The notes: generated by a model not told the origin, from the letters alone. A stretch of 64,000 nucleotides of DNA from Streptomyces sp. cg36 (GCF_041080675.1 NZ_CP163520.1:4278001-4342000); one strand, 5' to 3'. Counted from the first letter of the stretch, positions 34,529-43,529 are shown. Program-made: numbers and translations.

Positions 34529-35926
34529 TCAGAGAGCTCCGGCCCGCTCTTCCTGGGTCGCGAGCCGTTCCCCGATGGCCCGGAGCCCGGCGAGATCGTG
34601 TACATCGCCGGGCAGGGCGGCCACCTCGGCCACCGGGACTTCGGGATGGAGCGCGGTGAAACGGTCGCGCGTGCGCTGTTCGCGGGCCAGCACCTGCATC
34701 CGCTCGGCGTGCAGGCGCAGCAGACCGGCGGTCAGCCGGTCGACCGACGCGCCGTCGGATCCGGTGGTGGAGGAGAGGTCGGGAGAGGAACCACCGGTGT
34801 CACGATCCTCAGCCTTCCCGTACCTCTGATCGACAATGCGGCCTTCGACAAGATTTTCCCCGGGTGATCCGTCCGGGTGATCTTCCCCGTGATCCTCCCC
34901 GTGCTCGTCGTGCTCTTCTCCCGTCAGGGCCCCCGCACGGCCGCCCCGGTCCGCCTCCGGGCCTTCCTGGCCGCCGCCCTGGTCCGCCGGGCCCTCCTCC
35001 AGGCGTTCCGCCGCCGCCAGTGCCCGCTCGGCCGAGAGCCGGGCCGCGCCGCTGCCGTGCACCCGGTTCAGTACGAGCCCGGCGAGCGGCATCGAGTCCG
35101 CGGCCAGCCGCTCCACGAAGTACGCGGCCTCGCGCAGCGCGTCCCGCTCGGGCGCGGCGACCACGAGGAACGCGGTCCCGGGAGCCTGGAGCAGTCGGTA
35201 GGTGGCGTCGGCGCGGGTGCGGAAGCCGCCGAACATCGTGTCCATCGCCGCCACGAACGTCTGCACGTCCCGCAGCAGCTGGCCGCCGAGGAGCTTGCCG
35301 AGCGTGCCCGTCATCATCGACATGCCGACGTTGAGGAACTTCATCCCGGCCCGGCCGCCCATCTTGGCGGGTGCCACCAGGAGCCGGATGAACTTGCCGT
35401 CCAGGAACGAGCCCAGCCGCTTCGGCGCGTCCAGGAAGTCCAGGGCCGAGCGGGACGGCGGGGTGTCCACGACGATCAGGTCCCACTCGTCGCGGGCCCG
35501 CAGCTGCCCCAGCTTCTCCATCGCCATGTACTCCTGCGTGCCCGCGAAGCCGGCCGACAGGGACTGGTAGAAGGGGTTCGAGAGGATCGCCCGGGCGCGC
35601 TCGGGGTCCGCGTGCGCCTCGACGATCTCGTCGAAGGTCCGCTTCATGTCGAGCATCATCGCGTGCAGTTCGCCGGGGCCCTCGACGTCCTTGACCCGGC
35701 GCGGGGTGTTGTCGAGCGAGTCGATGCCCATCGACTGGGCGAGCCGGCGGGCCGGGTCGATGGTCAGCACGACCACCTTGCGCCCGCGCTCGGCGGCCCG
35801 CAGCCCCAGCGCCGCGGCCGTGGTCGTCTTGCCCACGCCGCCGGAGCCGCAGCACACCACGATGCGCGTCTTCGGGTCGTCCAGCAGCGGGTCGATGCCG
35901 AGCGGCGCTGCCGCGTCCATGGTCAC
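34529..35926 (-). CDS. ArsA/GET3-like anion-transporting ATPase, second of a pair, with acidic His-rich insertion
   Basis: 465 aa. CGSGGVGKTTT is the deviant Walker A; LTIDPARRLAQ and VVDTPPSRSALDFLD are the switch regions. Mycobacterial homologues (Rv3679/Rv3680 pair) form an ATPase complex linked to envelope stress. Residues ~309-396 are a low-complexity insertion (EEHDEHGEDHGEDHPDG and neighbours) that splits the C-terminal part and is absent from the partner. It starts at GTG 35926 overlapping the partner's stop, so the two are coupled. The insertion could be a flexible or metal-binding linker. Confidence 0.88.
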   Translation of the reverse strand: MTMDAAAPLGIDPLLDDPKTRIVVCCGSGGVGKTTTAAALGLRAAERGRKVVVLTIDPARRLAQSMGIDSLDNTPRRVKDVEGPGELHAMMLDMKRTFDEIVEAHADPERARAILSNPFYQSLSAGFAGTQEYMAMEKLGQLRARDEWDLIVVDTPPSRSALDFLDAPKRLGSFLDGKFIRLLVAPAKMGGRAGMKFLNVGMSMMTGTLGKLLGGQLLRDVQTFVAAMDTMFGGFRTRADATYRLLQAPGTAFLVVAAPERDALREAAYFVERLAADSMPLAGLVLNRVHGSGAARLSAERALAAAERLEEGPADQGGGQEGPEADRGGRAGALTGEEHDEHGEDHGEDHPDGSPGENLVEGRIVDQRYGKAEDRDTGGSSPDLSSTTGSDGASVDRLTAGLLRLHAERMQVLAREQRTRDRFTALHPEVPVAEVAALPGDVHDLAGLRAIGERLATQEERAGAL

Positions 35927-36885
35927 TGCCCCACCCCGAGCCCTCGCAGTCGTGCGGCCAGGCGGTAGAGCCCGGCCAGGTCCATTCCCTCGCCGATCAG
36001 CGGCAGTTCGTACGCCGGGAGCCCCAACGCGCCCACCACCGCCCGCTGTTCGCGCTCCAGCTCCACCCGCTCGGCGTGCTCGGCGGCCTCCTGGAGCAGC
36101 GGGGTGACCAGCTTGGCCGAGCCGGTGACCCCGGCGCGGGTGAGCGTCTTGGCGACCTCCTTGCGCCGGTCGCCGGTGACCCCGCGCACCGCCTCCTCGT
36201 CCAGCAGGTGCGGGCGGACCATGTTGACGATGACCGAGCCGGTCGGCAGCTCGGCGGCGCGCAGCTCGGCGATGCCGTCGGCGGTCTCCTGGACGGGCAT
36301 CTCCTCCAGGAGCGTCACCAGGTGCACCGAGGTCTCGGGCGACTTGAGCACCCGCATCACGGCCTGCGCCTGATTGTGTATCGGGCCGATCTTGGCGAGC
36401 CCGGCGACCTCGTCGTTGACGTTGAGGAACCGGGTGATCCGCCCGGTGGGCGGGGCGTCCATGACCACATGGTCGTACGCGTACCGCCCCTGCTTGTCCT
36501 TACGCCTCACCGATTCGCACGCCTTGCCCGTCAGCAGGACGTCGCGGACGCCCGGCGCGATGGTGGTGGCGAAGTCGATGGCGCCGAGCTTCTTCAGGGC
36601 CCGGCCCGCCGAGCCCAGTTTGTAGAACATCTGGAGGTAGTCGAGCAGGGCCCGTTCGGCGTCGATCGCCAGCGCGTACACCTCCCCGCCGCCGGGCGCC
36701 ACGGCGATCTTGCGCTCCTCGTACGGAAGGGCTTCCGTCTCGAAGAGCTGTGCGATGCCCTGTCTGCCCTCGACCTCGACGAGGAGCGTGCGCTTGCCCT
36801 CCGTCGCGAGGGCGAGCGCGAGGGCCGCGGCGACCGTGGTCTTGCCGGTACCGCCCTTGCCGCTGACGACCTGGAGCCTGCTCAC
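35923..36885 (-). CDS. ArsA/GET3-like anion-transporting ATPase, first of a pair
   Basis: 320 aa. VVSGKGGTGKTTVAAALA is the Walker A at residues ~6-23; LLVEVEGRQGIAQLF and VVMDAPPTGRITRFL are the switch regions. It lacks the cysteine metalloid sites of true ArsA, so arsenic transport is unlikely; a chaperone-like ATPase role with its partner is more probable. GTG 36885. It is followed directly by the second ATPase gene (4-nt overlap) and is divergent from DUF4177-ridA. Confidence 0.9.
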   Translation of the reverse strand: MSRLQVVSGKGGTGKTTVAAALALALATEGKRTLLVEVEGRQGIAQLFETEALPYEERKIAVAPGGGEVYALAIDAERALLDYLQMFYKLGSAGRALKKLGAIDFATTIAPGVRDVLLTGKACESVRRKDKQGRYAYDHVVMDAPPTGRITRFLNVNDEVAGLAKIGPIHNQAQAVMRVLKSPETSVHLVTLLEEMPVQETADGIAELRAAELPTGSVIVNMVRPHLLDEEAVRGVTGDRRKEVAKTLTRAGVTGSAKLVTPLLQEAAEHAERVELEREQRAVVGALGLPAYELPLIGEGMDLAGLYRLAARLRGLGVGQ

Positions 36886-36957
36886 GCCATCGAGCCTAAC
36901 CAGTCGCCCGGCGGCCTACGCATGAGGCTGCCTCCGCCAGCGGCTACAGTCGGCCCC

Positions 36958-37119
36958 ATGACCAAGTGGGAATACGCGACCGTGCCCCTTCTCGTGCACG
37001 CGACGAAGCAGATTCTGGACACCTGGGGCGAGGACGGCTGGGAGCTGGTCCAGGTCGTTCCCGGGCCGAACAACCCCGAGCAGCTGGTGGCCTACCTGAA
37101 GCGGGAGAAGCAGGCATGA
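36958..37119 (+). CDS. Small DUF4177 protein
   Basis: 53 aa. MTKWEYATVPLL and GEDGWELVQVVPGP are the conserved DUF4177 blocks, a small beta-rich fold of unknown function. TACAGT ends 7 nt before ATG 36958 and there is no Shine-Dalgarno, so the mRNA may be leaderless. The stop overlaps the RidA start (ATGA). The pair sits next to the ArsA-like ATPases in many actinobacteria. Confidence 0.9.
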   Translation: MTKWEYATVPLLVHATKQILDTWGEDGWELVQVVPGPNNPEQLVAYLKREKQA

Positions 37120-37589
37120 GCGGTACCGGTGCGGTTGAGGCGAAGCTGGCCGAACTCGGCCTGACGCTGCCGGAGGTCGTGCCGCCGCTGGCCGCGTACC
37201 AGCCGGCCGTGCGGTCCGGTGTGTACGTGTACACGGCCGGGCAGCTGCCCATGGTCGACGGCAAGCTGACGCTGACCGGCAAGGTCGGGGCCGAGGTGAC
37301 GGCCGAGGAGGCGAAGGACGCGGCGCGCGTCTGTGCGCTGAACGCGCTGGCCGCCGTGAAGTCCGTCGCGGGTGACCTCGACCGGATCGCGCGCGTGGTG
37401 AAGGTCGTGGGGTTCGTGGCTTCGGCCAGCGACTTCACGGGGCAGCCGGGTGTCATCAACGGGGCCAGTGAGCTGCTGGGGGCGGTGCTGGGGGACAAGG
37501 GTGTGCACGCCCGCAGTGCCGTCGGGGTCGCCGTCCTGCCGCTGGACGCGCCGGTCGAGGTCGAGATCCAGGTCGAGCTGGCGGACTGA
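37116..37589 (+). CDS. RidA/YjgF-family protein
   Basis: 157 aa. YTAGQLPMVDGKLTLTGKVG and GVHARSAVGVAVLPLDAPVEVEIQVEL are the RidA signatures; the Arg in HARSAVG corresponds to the residue that binds the imine/enamine carboxylate. RidA proteins hydrolyse reactive 2-aminoacrylate and similar enamines. It overlaps the DUF4177 stop by 4 nt. In other actinobacteria the next genes are an MBL-fold hydrolase and crp; here a repeat array and a LacI gene follow instead. Confidence 0.93.
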   Translation: MSGTGAVEAKLAELGLTLPEVVPPLAAYQPAVRSGVYVYTAGQLPMVDGKLTLTGKVGAEVTAEEAKDAARVCALNALAAVKSVAGDLDRIARVVKVVGFVASASDFTGQPGVINGASELLGAVLGDKGVHARSAVGVAVLPLDAPVEVEIQVELAD

Positions 37590-37675
37590 GGGTCCCCCTC
37601 CGGCGCGCGGATTCCGCCTGCGGGCCGCGCGCCCCTTTTTGGACCCGGTTTTCGCCTGTGGGCCGTCTGCGGCTG

Positions 37676-38002
37676 GTCGCGCGGTTCCCCGCGCCCCTAA
37701 AAGCCTGTGGCTGAGCCGGCTTCTCCGGCTACCGGGTACCACCTAGGGGCGCGGGGAACTGCGCGAGGAGCGATCACGGCCCGCAGACATCGGACTGCCC
37801 AGGGGCGCGGGGAACTGCGCGAGCGGCCGTCCACGGCCCGCAGACGAACGCACCACCCAGGGGCGCGGGGAACTGCGCGAGGAGCGTTCACCGGCCCGCA
37901 GGCAAGGATCCGGCCCAAGAGGGGCGCGGGGAACTGCGCGACAAGCCCCCGCCGGGCCGCAGGCAAAGTCCGGGCCTGAAGGGGCGCGGGGAACTGCGTG
38001 AG
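37676..38002. repeat. Dispersed ~60-bp intergenic repeat cluster 3 (tandem array)
   Basis: One reverse core at 37676-37698, then five forward 23-nt cores at 37745, 37801, 37859, 37920 and 37980, spaced 56-61 nt. Cores share GGCGCGGGGAACTGCGC. The intervening ~36 nt also share CACGGCCCGCAG and often AAGTCCGGCC, so the whole ~60-nt unit is repeated. Flanked by convergent genes (RidA stop 37589, LacI stop 38044). It also coincides with the proposed chromosomal inversion junction. Confidence 0.92.
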
Positions 38003-38043
38003 CGGCCACAGTGCATCCGTAGGCGACAGGCCCGGCCACTTCG

Positions 38044-39066
38044 CTAGGCGCAGCCGCAGGACTTTCGGATTACCAGGCGGGACGGGAACTGCTTCAGGCG
38101 TTCGCGGCGCGAGCCCGCCACGCGGAGGGCGTCGTCCAGGACCAGGTCCACCGCCGCGCGGGCCATCGCGGGCCGGTCGGAGGCGACGGTGGTGAGGGGC
38201 GGATCCGTGAGCCCCGCCTCCTTCACGTCGTCGAAGCCCGCCACCGCCAACTCCCGCGGCACATCGATCCGCAGCTCCCGGGCCGCCCGCAGCACCCCGA
38301 TCGCCTGGTCGTCGGTGGAGCAGAAGATCGCCGGGGGCCGGTCCGGCCCGGACAGGATGTCCAGGGCGACCCGGTAGGCGTCGTACCGGTTGTACGGCGC
38401 CTGGAAGAGGCGCCCCTCGGTCGGCCGCCCGGACTCCAGCATGGCGCGCCGCCAGCCCTCGACGTGGTCGGCCACCGGGTCGCCGACGGCCGGGGTCGAC
38501 TCGACCCCGCCGAGGCACGCCACGTACGCGTGGCCGTGTTCGAGCAGATGGCGGGTGGCCAGCTGGGCGCCGCCGATGTCGTCGGTGACGACGGCCACGT
38601 CGTCGATCGCCTCCGGCCGCTCGTGGAGGAGCACCACCCGCGCGTCCCAGGCGTCGATCTCCGCCGCCGCGCGCTCGCTGGGGCCCTGGCTGACCAGGAT
38701 GAGCCCGGCGACCCGCATGCCGAGGAAGGCCCGCAGGTAGTGGACCTCGCGGTCGTCCAGATAGTCGGAGTTCCCGACCAGGACCATCTTTCCGCGCTCG
38801 GCCGCCGCCTGCTCCACCGCGTGCGCCATCTCCGCGAAGAACGGCTGGCGCGCGTCCGGGACGATCATGCCTATGAGGTCGGTGCGCCGCGAGGCCATCG
38901 CCTGGGCGACCCGGTCGGGCCGGTAGCCCAGCTCCTTGATCGCGGCGAGTACCCGCTCGCGCGTGGCCGGGGCGACCGGCCTCGGTCCGTTGTTGATGAC
39001 ATAGCTGACGACCGCGGTCGACGTTCCCGCCAGTCTCGCCACATCATCCCGCGTCACCTTGGCCAC
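38044..39066 (-). CDS. LacI-family transcriptional regulator
   Basis: 340 aa. HTH at residues ~4-24 ([21 protein letters not shown]), hinge to ~60, then a periplasmic-binding-protein-like effector domain ([33 protein letters not shown]-like [12 protein letters not shown]). The C-terminus ends with SCGCA. GTG 39066. It is 24 bp downstream of glnR on the same strand, as in S. coelicolor where the glnR neighbour is also LacI-type. Its ligand, probably a sugar, is unknown. Confidence 0.92.
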   Translation of the reverse strand: MAKVTRDDVARLAGTSTAVVSYVINNGPRPVAPATRERVLAAIKELGYRPDRVAQAMASRRTDLIGMIVPDARQPFFAEMAHAVEQAAAERGKMVLVGNSDYLDDREVHYLRAFLGMRVAGLILVSQGPSERAAAEIDAWDARVVLLHERPEAIDDVAVVTDDIGGAQLATRHLLEHGHAYVACLGGVESTPAVGDPVADHVEGWRRAMLESGRPTEGRLFQAPYNRYDAYRVALDILSGPDRPPAIFCSTDDQAIGVLRAARELRIDVPRELAVAGFDDVKEAGLTDPPLTTVASDRPAMARAAVDLVLDDALRVAGSRRERLKQFPSRLVIRKSCGCA

Positions 39067-39090
39067 GAGCGGGAGTCTACGCGGGGTGAC

Positions 39091-39879
39091 CTACCTCTGG
39101 GCAGGGCGTACGGAGGCTTCCTCCGCCTCCTGGGGAACGGGAACGGAAGCGGAGGCCACGGATCCGGCGGCGGCCTTCGCCTTGGCCTCCTCGGCGGCCC
39201 GTTCCACCTTCTCCGGGGTGACGAACCGGTACCCGACATTCCGGACGGTCCCGATCAGCGACTCGTGCTCGGGGCCGAGCTTGGCGCGCAGCCGCCGTAC
39301 GTGGACGTCGACCGTGCGTGTACCGCCGAAGTAGTCGTACCCCCAGACCTCCTGGAGCAGCTGCGCGCGCGTGAAGACCCGGCCGGGGTGCTGGGCCAGG
39401 TACTTCAGGAGCTCGAACTCCTTGAACGTGAGGTCGAGCACCCGGCCCTTCAGCTTGGCGCTGTAGGTCGCCTCGTCGACCGAGAGGTCGCCGTTGCGGA
39501 TCTCCATGGGGGAGTCGTCCGAGGTGATCTGCTGGCGGCCCATCGCGAGCCGCAGCCGCGCCTCGACCTCGGCGGGACCCGCGGTGTCCAGGAGGACGTC
39601 GTCGACGCCCCAGTCGGCGGTGACGGCGGCGAGACCGCCCTCGGTGACCACCAGCAGGAGCGGGCAGCCGGGCCCGGTGGAGCGGAGCAGCTGGCAGAGC
39701 GAGCGGACCTGGGGCAGGTCGCGGCGGCCGTCGACGAGGATGACGTCGGCGCCCGGGGTGTCGACCAGGGCCGGCCCCTCGGCGGGCGCCACGCGCACGC
39801 TGTGCAGCAGCAGGCCGAGCGCGGGCAGGACCTCGGTGGAGGGCTGGAGGGCATTGGTCAGGAGCAGCAGGGAGCTCAT
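39091..39879 (-). CDS. glnR: Nitrogen regulator GlnR (atypical OmpR-type response regulator)
   Basis: 262 aa. The receiver-like domain (residues 1-115: [35 protein letters not shown]) keeps the central Asp but lacks the full acidic pocket, as in known GlnR, which works as a phosphorylation-independent dimer. The C-terminal winged helix ([51 protein letters not shown]) binds GlnR boxes. GlnR controls glutamine synthetases, ammonium uptake and nitrate/urea use. ATG 39879 has GGGTGGGG upstream. An Ala/Pro tail varies between species. Confidence 0.95.
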   Translation of the reverse strand: MSSLLLLTNALQPSTEVLPALGLLLHSVRVAPAEGPALVDTPGADVILVDGRRDLPQVRSLCQLLRSTGPGCPLLLVVTEGGLAAVTADWGVDDVLLDTAGPAEVEARLRLAMGRQQITSDDSPMEIRNGDLSVDEATYSAKLKGRVLDLTFKEFELLKYLAQHPGRVFTRAQLLQEVWGYDYFGGTRTVDVHVRRLRAKLGPEHESLIGTVRNVGYRFVTPEKVERAAEEAKAKAAAGSVASASVPVPQEAEEASVRPAQR

Positions 39880-40134
39880 CGCGCCCCACCCGCCCAGGTC
39901 GGCTTCGGATCGCTCTTCGTATCGTGCGCTGTCTGCTCGCCCATAACGTCGGTTCCTCCTCGGTCCCTGCGAGGACGTCTGCGGCACTGCTTCGTACTCC
40001 CGGCCCCCGCGCCCCGGGAACCTGGTGAGTCCTGTTCGTGAGCCTTCGGTCACCTGCCTGTAACAACGGGCCGGAAACACAAAAGGACCCGGGGGCTGCG
40101 CTGCCCGGATCCTCTGCCCAGCAGAATAGCCCAC

Positions 40135-40941
40135 ATGAGCTGCGAGCCAGAGGGCCGATTTCACACTGTGGATGTTTCCTCGATCACCAGGGGACCCCGG
40201 CGCGCCACTCTTCGCACCTCGGACGGAGTGTCCGTGGAGGCCCGGCACGACCCCTGCACGGGGGCCGCGACGGACACCGCGATCGTGCTCGCGCACGGCT
40301 TCACGGGGTCGCTGGACCGCCCGGCCCTGCGGCGGGCCGCCGGGGTGTTCGCCCAGTCCACGGGCGTGATCACGTTCTCCTTCCGGGGGCACGGCAACTC
40401 CGGCGGGCGCTCCACGGTGGGCGACCGCGAGGTGCTCGATCTGGCGGCGGCGGTGGAGTGGGCGAGATCACTCGGCTACGCGCGCGTGGCGACCGTCGGG
40501 TTCTCGATGGGCGGCTCGGTGGTCCTGCGGCACGCGGCGACGCACACGGGGAGCACGGGGGCGCACACCGACGCGGTGGTGTCCGTCAGTGCGCCCGCCC
40601 GTTGGTACTACCGGGGGACGGCCCCCATGCGCAGGCTGCACTGGCTGGTGACCCGCCCGGCGGGCCGGCTGGTGGGCCGCCTCGGCTTCGCCACCCGGAT
40701 CGACTCGCGGGAGTGGGACCCGGTGCCCCTGTCGCCGGTCGAGGCGGTGCCGCTGATCGCGCCGACCCCGCTCCTGATCGTCCACGGAGACAGCGACCCG
40801 TACTTTCCGCTCGACCACCCCAGGATGCTGGCGGCGGCCGGACCTGCGCAGTTGTGGCTGGAGAAGGGGATGGGCCACGCGGAGAACGCGGCCGGCGAGG
40901 AGCTGCTGCGCCGGATCGCGCAATGGCTGTCCGTGGCGTAG
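40135..40941 (+). CDS. Alpha/beta-fold hydrolase
   Basis: 268 aa. [11 protein letters not shown] holds the oxyanion [13 protein letters not shown] the nucleophile Ser, [10 protein letters not shown] the Asp and KGMGHAENA the His. No signal peptide, so cytoplasmic. Probably a carboxylesterase or similar; the substrate is unknown. CAGAAT lies 7 nt before ATG 40135 with no ribosome site, suggesting leaderless transcription from the 255-bp region shared with glnR. The MoaD-like gene follows 33 bp downstream. Confidence 0.87.
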   Translation: MSCEPEGRFHTVDVSSITRGPRRATLRTSDGVSVEARHDPCTGAATDTAIVLAHGFTGSLDRPALRRAAGVFAQSTGVITFSFRGHGNSGGRSTVGDREVLDLAAAVEWARSLGYARVATVGFSMGGSVVLRHAATHTGSTGAHTDAVVSVSAPARWYYRGTAPMRRLHWLVTRPAGRLVGRLGFATRIDSREWDPVPLSPVEAVPLIAPTPLLIVHGDSDPYFPLDHPRMLAAAGPAQLWLEKGMGHAENAAGEELLRRIAQWLSVA

Positions 40942-40974
40942 CCCATCATGGTGGACGACGAAAGGAGGGTCGCC

Positions 40975-41229
40975 ATGGCAGCGGGAACCATCCGCTTCTG
41001 GGCCGCGGCCAAGTCCGCCGCGGGTGTGGCGGAGGAGCCGTACGCGGCGGCCACGCTGGCCGAGGCGCTGGAGTCGGTGCGCGAGCGCCACCCCGGCGAG
41101 CTGACCCGCGTACTGCTCAGGTGTTCGTTCCTCGTCGACGGCGACCCCGTCGGGACGCGCGGGCATGAGACCGTACGGCTTGCCGAGGGCGGCACGGTCG
41201 AGGTGCTCCCGCCGTTCGCAGGAGGGTGA
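40975..41229 (+). CDS. MoaD/ThiS-family ubiquitin-like sulfur carrier
   Basis: 84 aa, full length for the family. IRFWAAAKSAAGVAEE and LRCSFLVDGDPV form the beta-grasp fold and the C-terminus is VEVLPPFAGG, ending in the di-glycine that is adenylated and thiocarboxylated. It donates sulfur in molybdopterin or another sulfur-transfer pathway; no other moa gene is adjacent. AAAGGAGGG precedes ATG 40975 at ideal spacing. The thiosulfate sulfurtransferase 2.7 kb downstream could be a sulfur source, but that link is inferred. Confidence 0.9.
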   Translation: MAAGTIRFWAAAKSAAGVAEEPYAAATLAEALESVRERHPGELTRVLLRCSFLVDGDPVGTRGHETVRLAEGGTVEVLPPFAGG

Positions 41230-41239
41230 CCCCCACGTC

Positions 41240-42580
41240 ATGAGCGATCAGCCGTACCCGCATCCGTACGAAGAGCCCCAGCCGCGCTTCGACCAGTACG
41301 GACAGCCGGTCCAGCAGCAGTACCAGGACCCGCAGCAGCCGCAGCAGCCCCCGTACGACGCGTACCAGCAGTACCAGCAGTACGACCAGTACGGGCAGCC
41401 CCTCCAGCAGCAGCCGGTCCAGTACCAGCAGCCCGCGCCGCAGCAGTTCCCGCACGACCCGTCGTACCAGGAGCAGCAGCAGTACACGCAGACGTGGGAG
41501 GGCCAGACCTGGGACACCCAGTACCAGCCCACGATCCAGCCGCAGCCCGTGCAGCAGCCCGTCCACCAGCAGCCGCCGGTCCACCAGCAGCCGATGCAGG
41601 CCCAGCCGATGCAGGCCCAGTCCATGCAGGCCCAGCCCGTGCAGCAGCAGTACGCGCAGGCGTACGCGCCGCCCGCCGCCGACACCGCGTACCTGCCGCC
41701 GCAGACCGGCTCGGTGCCCCTGCCGCCCGAGGCGTCCGTCCAGGAGCGGGAACCGGCGCCCGCCGAGCCCGCCCGGACCGACGGCCCCGAGTACAGCCCG
41801 CCCACCACCGTCGGCAACGCCCGGATCACCGACGCCCAGCGGGCGCGGGCCGAGGGGCGCTCGCCGGTCATCGCGCCCGGGATGCAGCCCGCCGCGCTCA
41901 CCGCCGTCCTCGGCCTGCTGCTGGCGGGCGCGGCCGGGATCGGGCAGTACGCGCTCGCGGTGCCGCTGGTGCTGCTCCAGGCCGTCACGGCCGCGGGCTG
42001 GTTCCGGCTCAACGGCATGTGGCCGGCCCGGCAGGGCATCGCGCTCGCCTTCCTGGGCGGTCTGGTCGCCGATGTGGCGCTGCTGGCCGTCGGCGACGAG
42101 CACGCGCCCGCCGCGATCCTGGGCACGCTCGGGGTGTGGGTGCTGCTCACCCTCGTCCTCCAGCTGCGCAGCCACGCCGACCCGGACGAGCGGATGTACG
42201 GCCTGATGGCGAGCGTGGCCTCGGCCGCGCTGACGATCCTGGCGGGCGGGTACCTGGCGGCCCTCCCGCACGCGGTGTCGGTGGGCGCGGCGGCGGTCGC
42301 CGTGGCCGTCCTCGCCCGCGCGCTGCCGCTGCCCGGGATCGCCTCCGCGGTGGTCGCGCTGCTCGCCGCGGCGGGCGCGGGGATCGTGGTCGGCGGGATG
42401 ACGGACATCGGCTCGCAGGGCGCGCTGCTGGGGCTGGCGGCCGGGGTGTGCGCGCTGATCGGACTGCGCGTGGCCAGCTACGACTACCCGTCGCGCTTCG
42501 TCCACATGACGGCCGGAGTGGCGCTGCCGCTGACCGCGGCTGTTCCCGCTTTGTATCTGATCGGTCGAGTGATCGGATAA
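41240..42580 (+). CDS. Polytopic membrane protein with long Gln/Tyr/Pro-rich N-terminal tail
   Basis: 446 aa. Residues ~1-190 are low complexity, dominated by Gln, Tyr and Pro (DQYGQP, QQYQQYDQY, then MQAQP repeats), a composition typical of disordered, prion-like tails. From ~212 there are about eight membrane helices in pairs (LTAVLGLLLAGAAGIGQYALAVPLVLLQAV onward). I do not recognise a transporter signature. ATG 41240 starts 11 nt after the MoaD stop, so co-transcription with the hydrolase-MoaD set is likely. Function unknown; the tail may mediate protein clustering at the membrane. Confidence 0.75.
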   Translation: MSDQPYPHPYEEPQPRFDQYGQPVQQQYQDPQQPQQPPYDAYQQYQQYDQYGQPLQQQPVQYQQPAPQQFPHDPSYQEQQQYTQTWEGQTWDTQYQPTIQPQPVQQPVHQQPPVHQQPMQAQPMQAQSMQAQPVQQQYAQAYAPPAADTAYLPPQTGSVPLPPEASVQEREPAPAEPARTDGPEYSPPTTVGNARITDAQRARAEGRSPVIAPGMQPAALTAVLGLLLAGAAGIGQYALAVPLVLLQAVTAAGWFRLNGMWPARQGIALAFLGGLVADVALLAVGDEHAPAAILGTLGVWVLLTLVLQLRSHADPDERMYGLMASVASAALTILAGGYLAALPHAVSVGAAAVAVAVLARALPLPGIASAVVALLAAAGAGIVVGGMTDIGSQGALLGLAAGVCALIGLRVASYDYPSRFVHMTAGVALPLTAAVPALYLIGRVIG

Positions 42581-42635
42581 TTCCGGCGGTTAGGCTCGCA
42601 AGCGTCAACGACCAGCGTGGGGGGACTCGTACGCA

Positions 42636-43385
42636 ATGCGCGCACTCCGGATATGGCTCATCGTCGCGGTGGTCCTCGGCGGCCTCTTCGTCGCCGCGGA
42701 CCGCATCGCGGTGAACGTCGTCGAGTCCAAGGTGGCCGACAAGATCAAGAGCAGCCAGGGGCTCAAGGAGACCCCCGACGTCTCGATCAACGGCTTCCCC
42801 TTCCTCACACAGGCGATGGGCAAGGAGTTCGACGAGGTCGACGTGAAGCTGGGCGGGGTCACCGCGACGGCGGACGGCCACTCCGTCAACGTCACCGAGG
42901 TCCACGCCAAGCTGCACGACGTGAAGGTCAACAGCAGCTACTCGTCCGCCACGGCGGTGCGGGCGGACGGCTCGGCCCGCATCTCCTACGCCGATCTGAC
43001 CAAGTCCGCGCCCAAGGGCGCCACGGTCGGGTACGCCGGTCCCGAGCGGGCCGCCAAGGGGCAGGTCAAGGTGAGCGGGCAGCTCGCGGACCTGCTGGAG
43101 GGCGCGGGCGTCCAGGTCCCGCCCAGCCTGAAGGTGCTGCTCGCGGGGCAGACGGTCAGTGCGTACAGCACGGTGACGACGGCGGGGGGTTCGACCGTGC
43201 GGGTGCGGTCGTCGGAGCTGCCGAAGCTGCCGGTGCCGGGGTTCGACGAGAAGCTCCGCAAGGCGGTCGACTACGACCTGAAGATCGAGGGGCTGCCCCG
43301 GGGGATCACCCTCGACAAGGTGTCCGCCGTCGAGGACGGGCTGCGGTTCTCCGGGACCGGGAGCAACGTTTCCCTCGCGGGGTGA
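42636..43385 (+). CDS. LmeA-like phospholipid-binding protein (DUF2993)
   Basis: 249 aa. An N-terminal membrane anchor or signal (LRIWLIVAVVLGGLFVAADRIA) is followed by a DUF2993 domain (VESKVADKIKSSQG, DVSINGFPFLTQAMGKEFDEVDVKLGGV), related to mycobacterial LmeA, which binds phosphoinositides in the periplasm and is needed for lipoglycan elongation. GGGGGGA lies 8-9 nt before ATG 42636. It stands after the membrane protein gene (55-bp gap) and before a repeat block. A role in envelope lipid handling is inferred from the family. Confidence 0.86.
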   Translation: MRALRIWLIVAVVLGGLFVAADRIAVNVVESKVADKIKSSQGLKETPDVSINGFPFLTQAMGKEFDEVDVKLGGVTATADGHSVNVTEVHAKLHDVKVNSSYSSATAVRADGSARISYADLTKSAPKGATVGYAGPERAAKGQVKVSGQLADLLEGAGVQVPPSLKVLLAGQTVSAYSTVTTAGGSTVRVRSSELPKLPVPGFDEKLRKAVDYDLKIEGLPRGITLDKVSAVEDGLRFSGTGSNVSLAG

Positions 43386-43446
43386 GCCGGGCGTTGGGCG
43401 CGGGCCCCTTTTGGCCGGATGTTCGTCCGCGGGCCGGTGGGGGCTT

Positions 43447-43529
43447 GTCGCGCGGTTCCCCGCGCCCCTGAAGACCCCGTTCCCGTCTGCGGGTCGTGCT
43501 GGGTTGCTCGCGCCGTTCCCCGCGCCCCT
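43447..43529. repeat. Dispersed ~60-bp intergenic repeat cluster 4
   Basis: Two reverse-oriented cores (43447-43469 and 43507-43529, 60 nt apart) of the same family, with GTTCGTCCGCGG- and CGTCTGCGGG-type companion blocks. Here the flanking genes are in tandem rather than convergent. The rest of 43386-43729 holds no gene. Confidence 0.9.

Noticed and set aside
34529..36885. Arsenite efflux ATPases
   Set aside because: No ars genes nearby, no metalloid-binding Cys, and synteny matches the non-arsenic mycobacterial pair.
37745..38002. CRISPR array
   Set aside because: The intervals between cores share conserved blocks, core copies differ, the same unit is dispersed at other intergenic sites and there are no cas genes.
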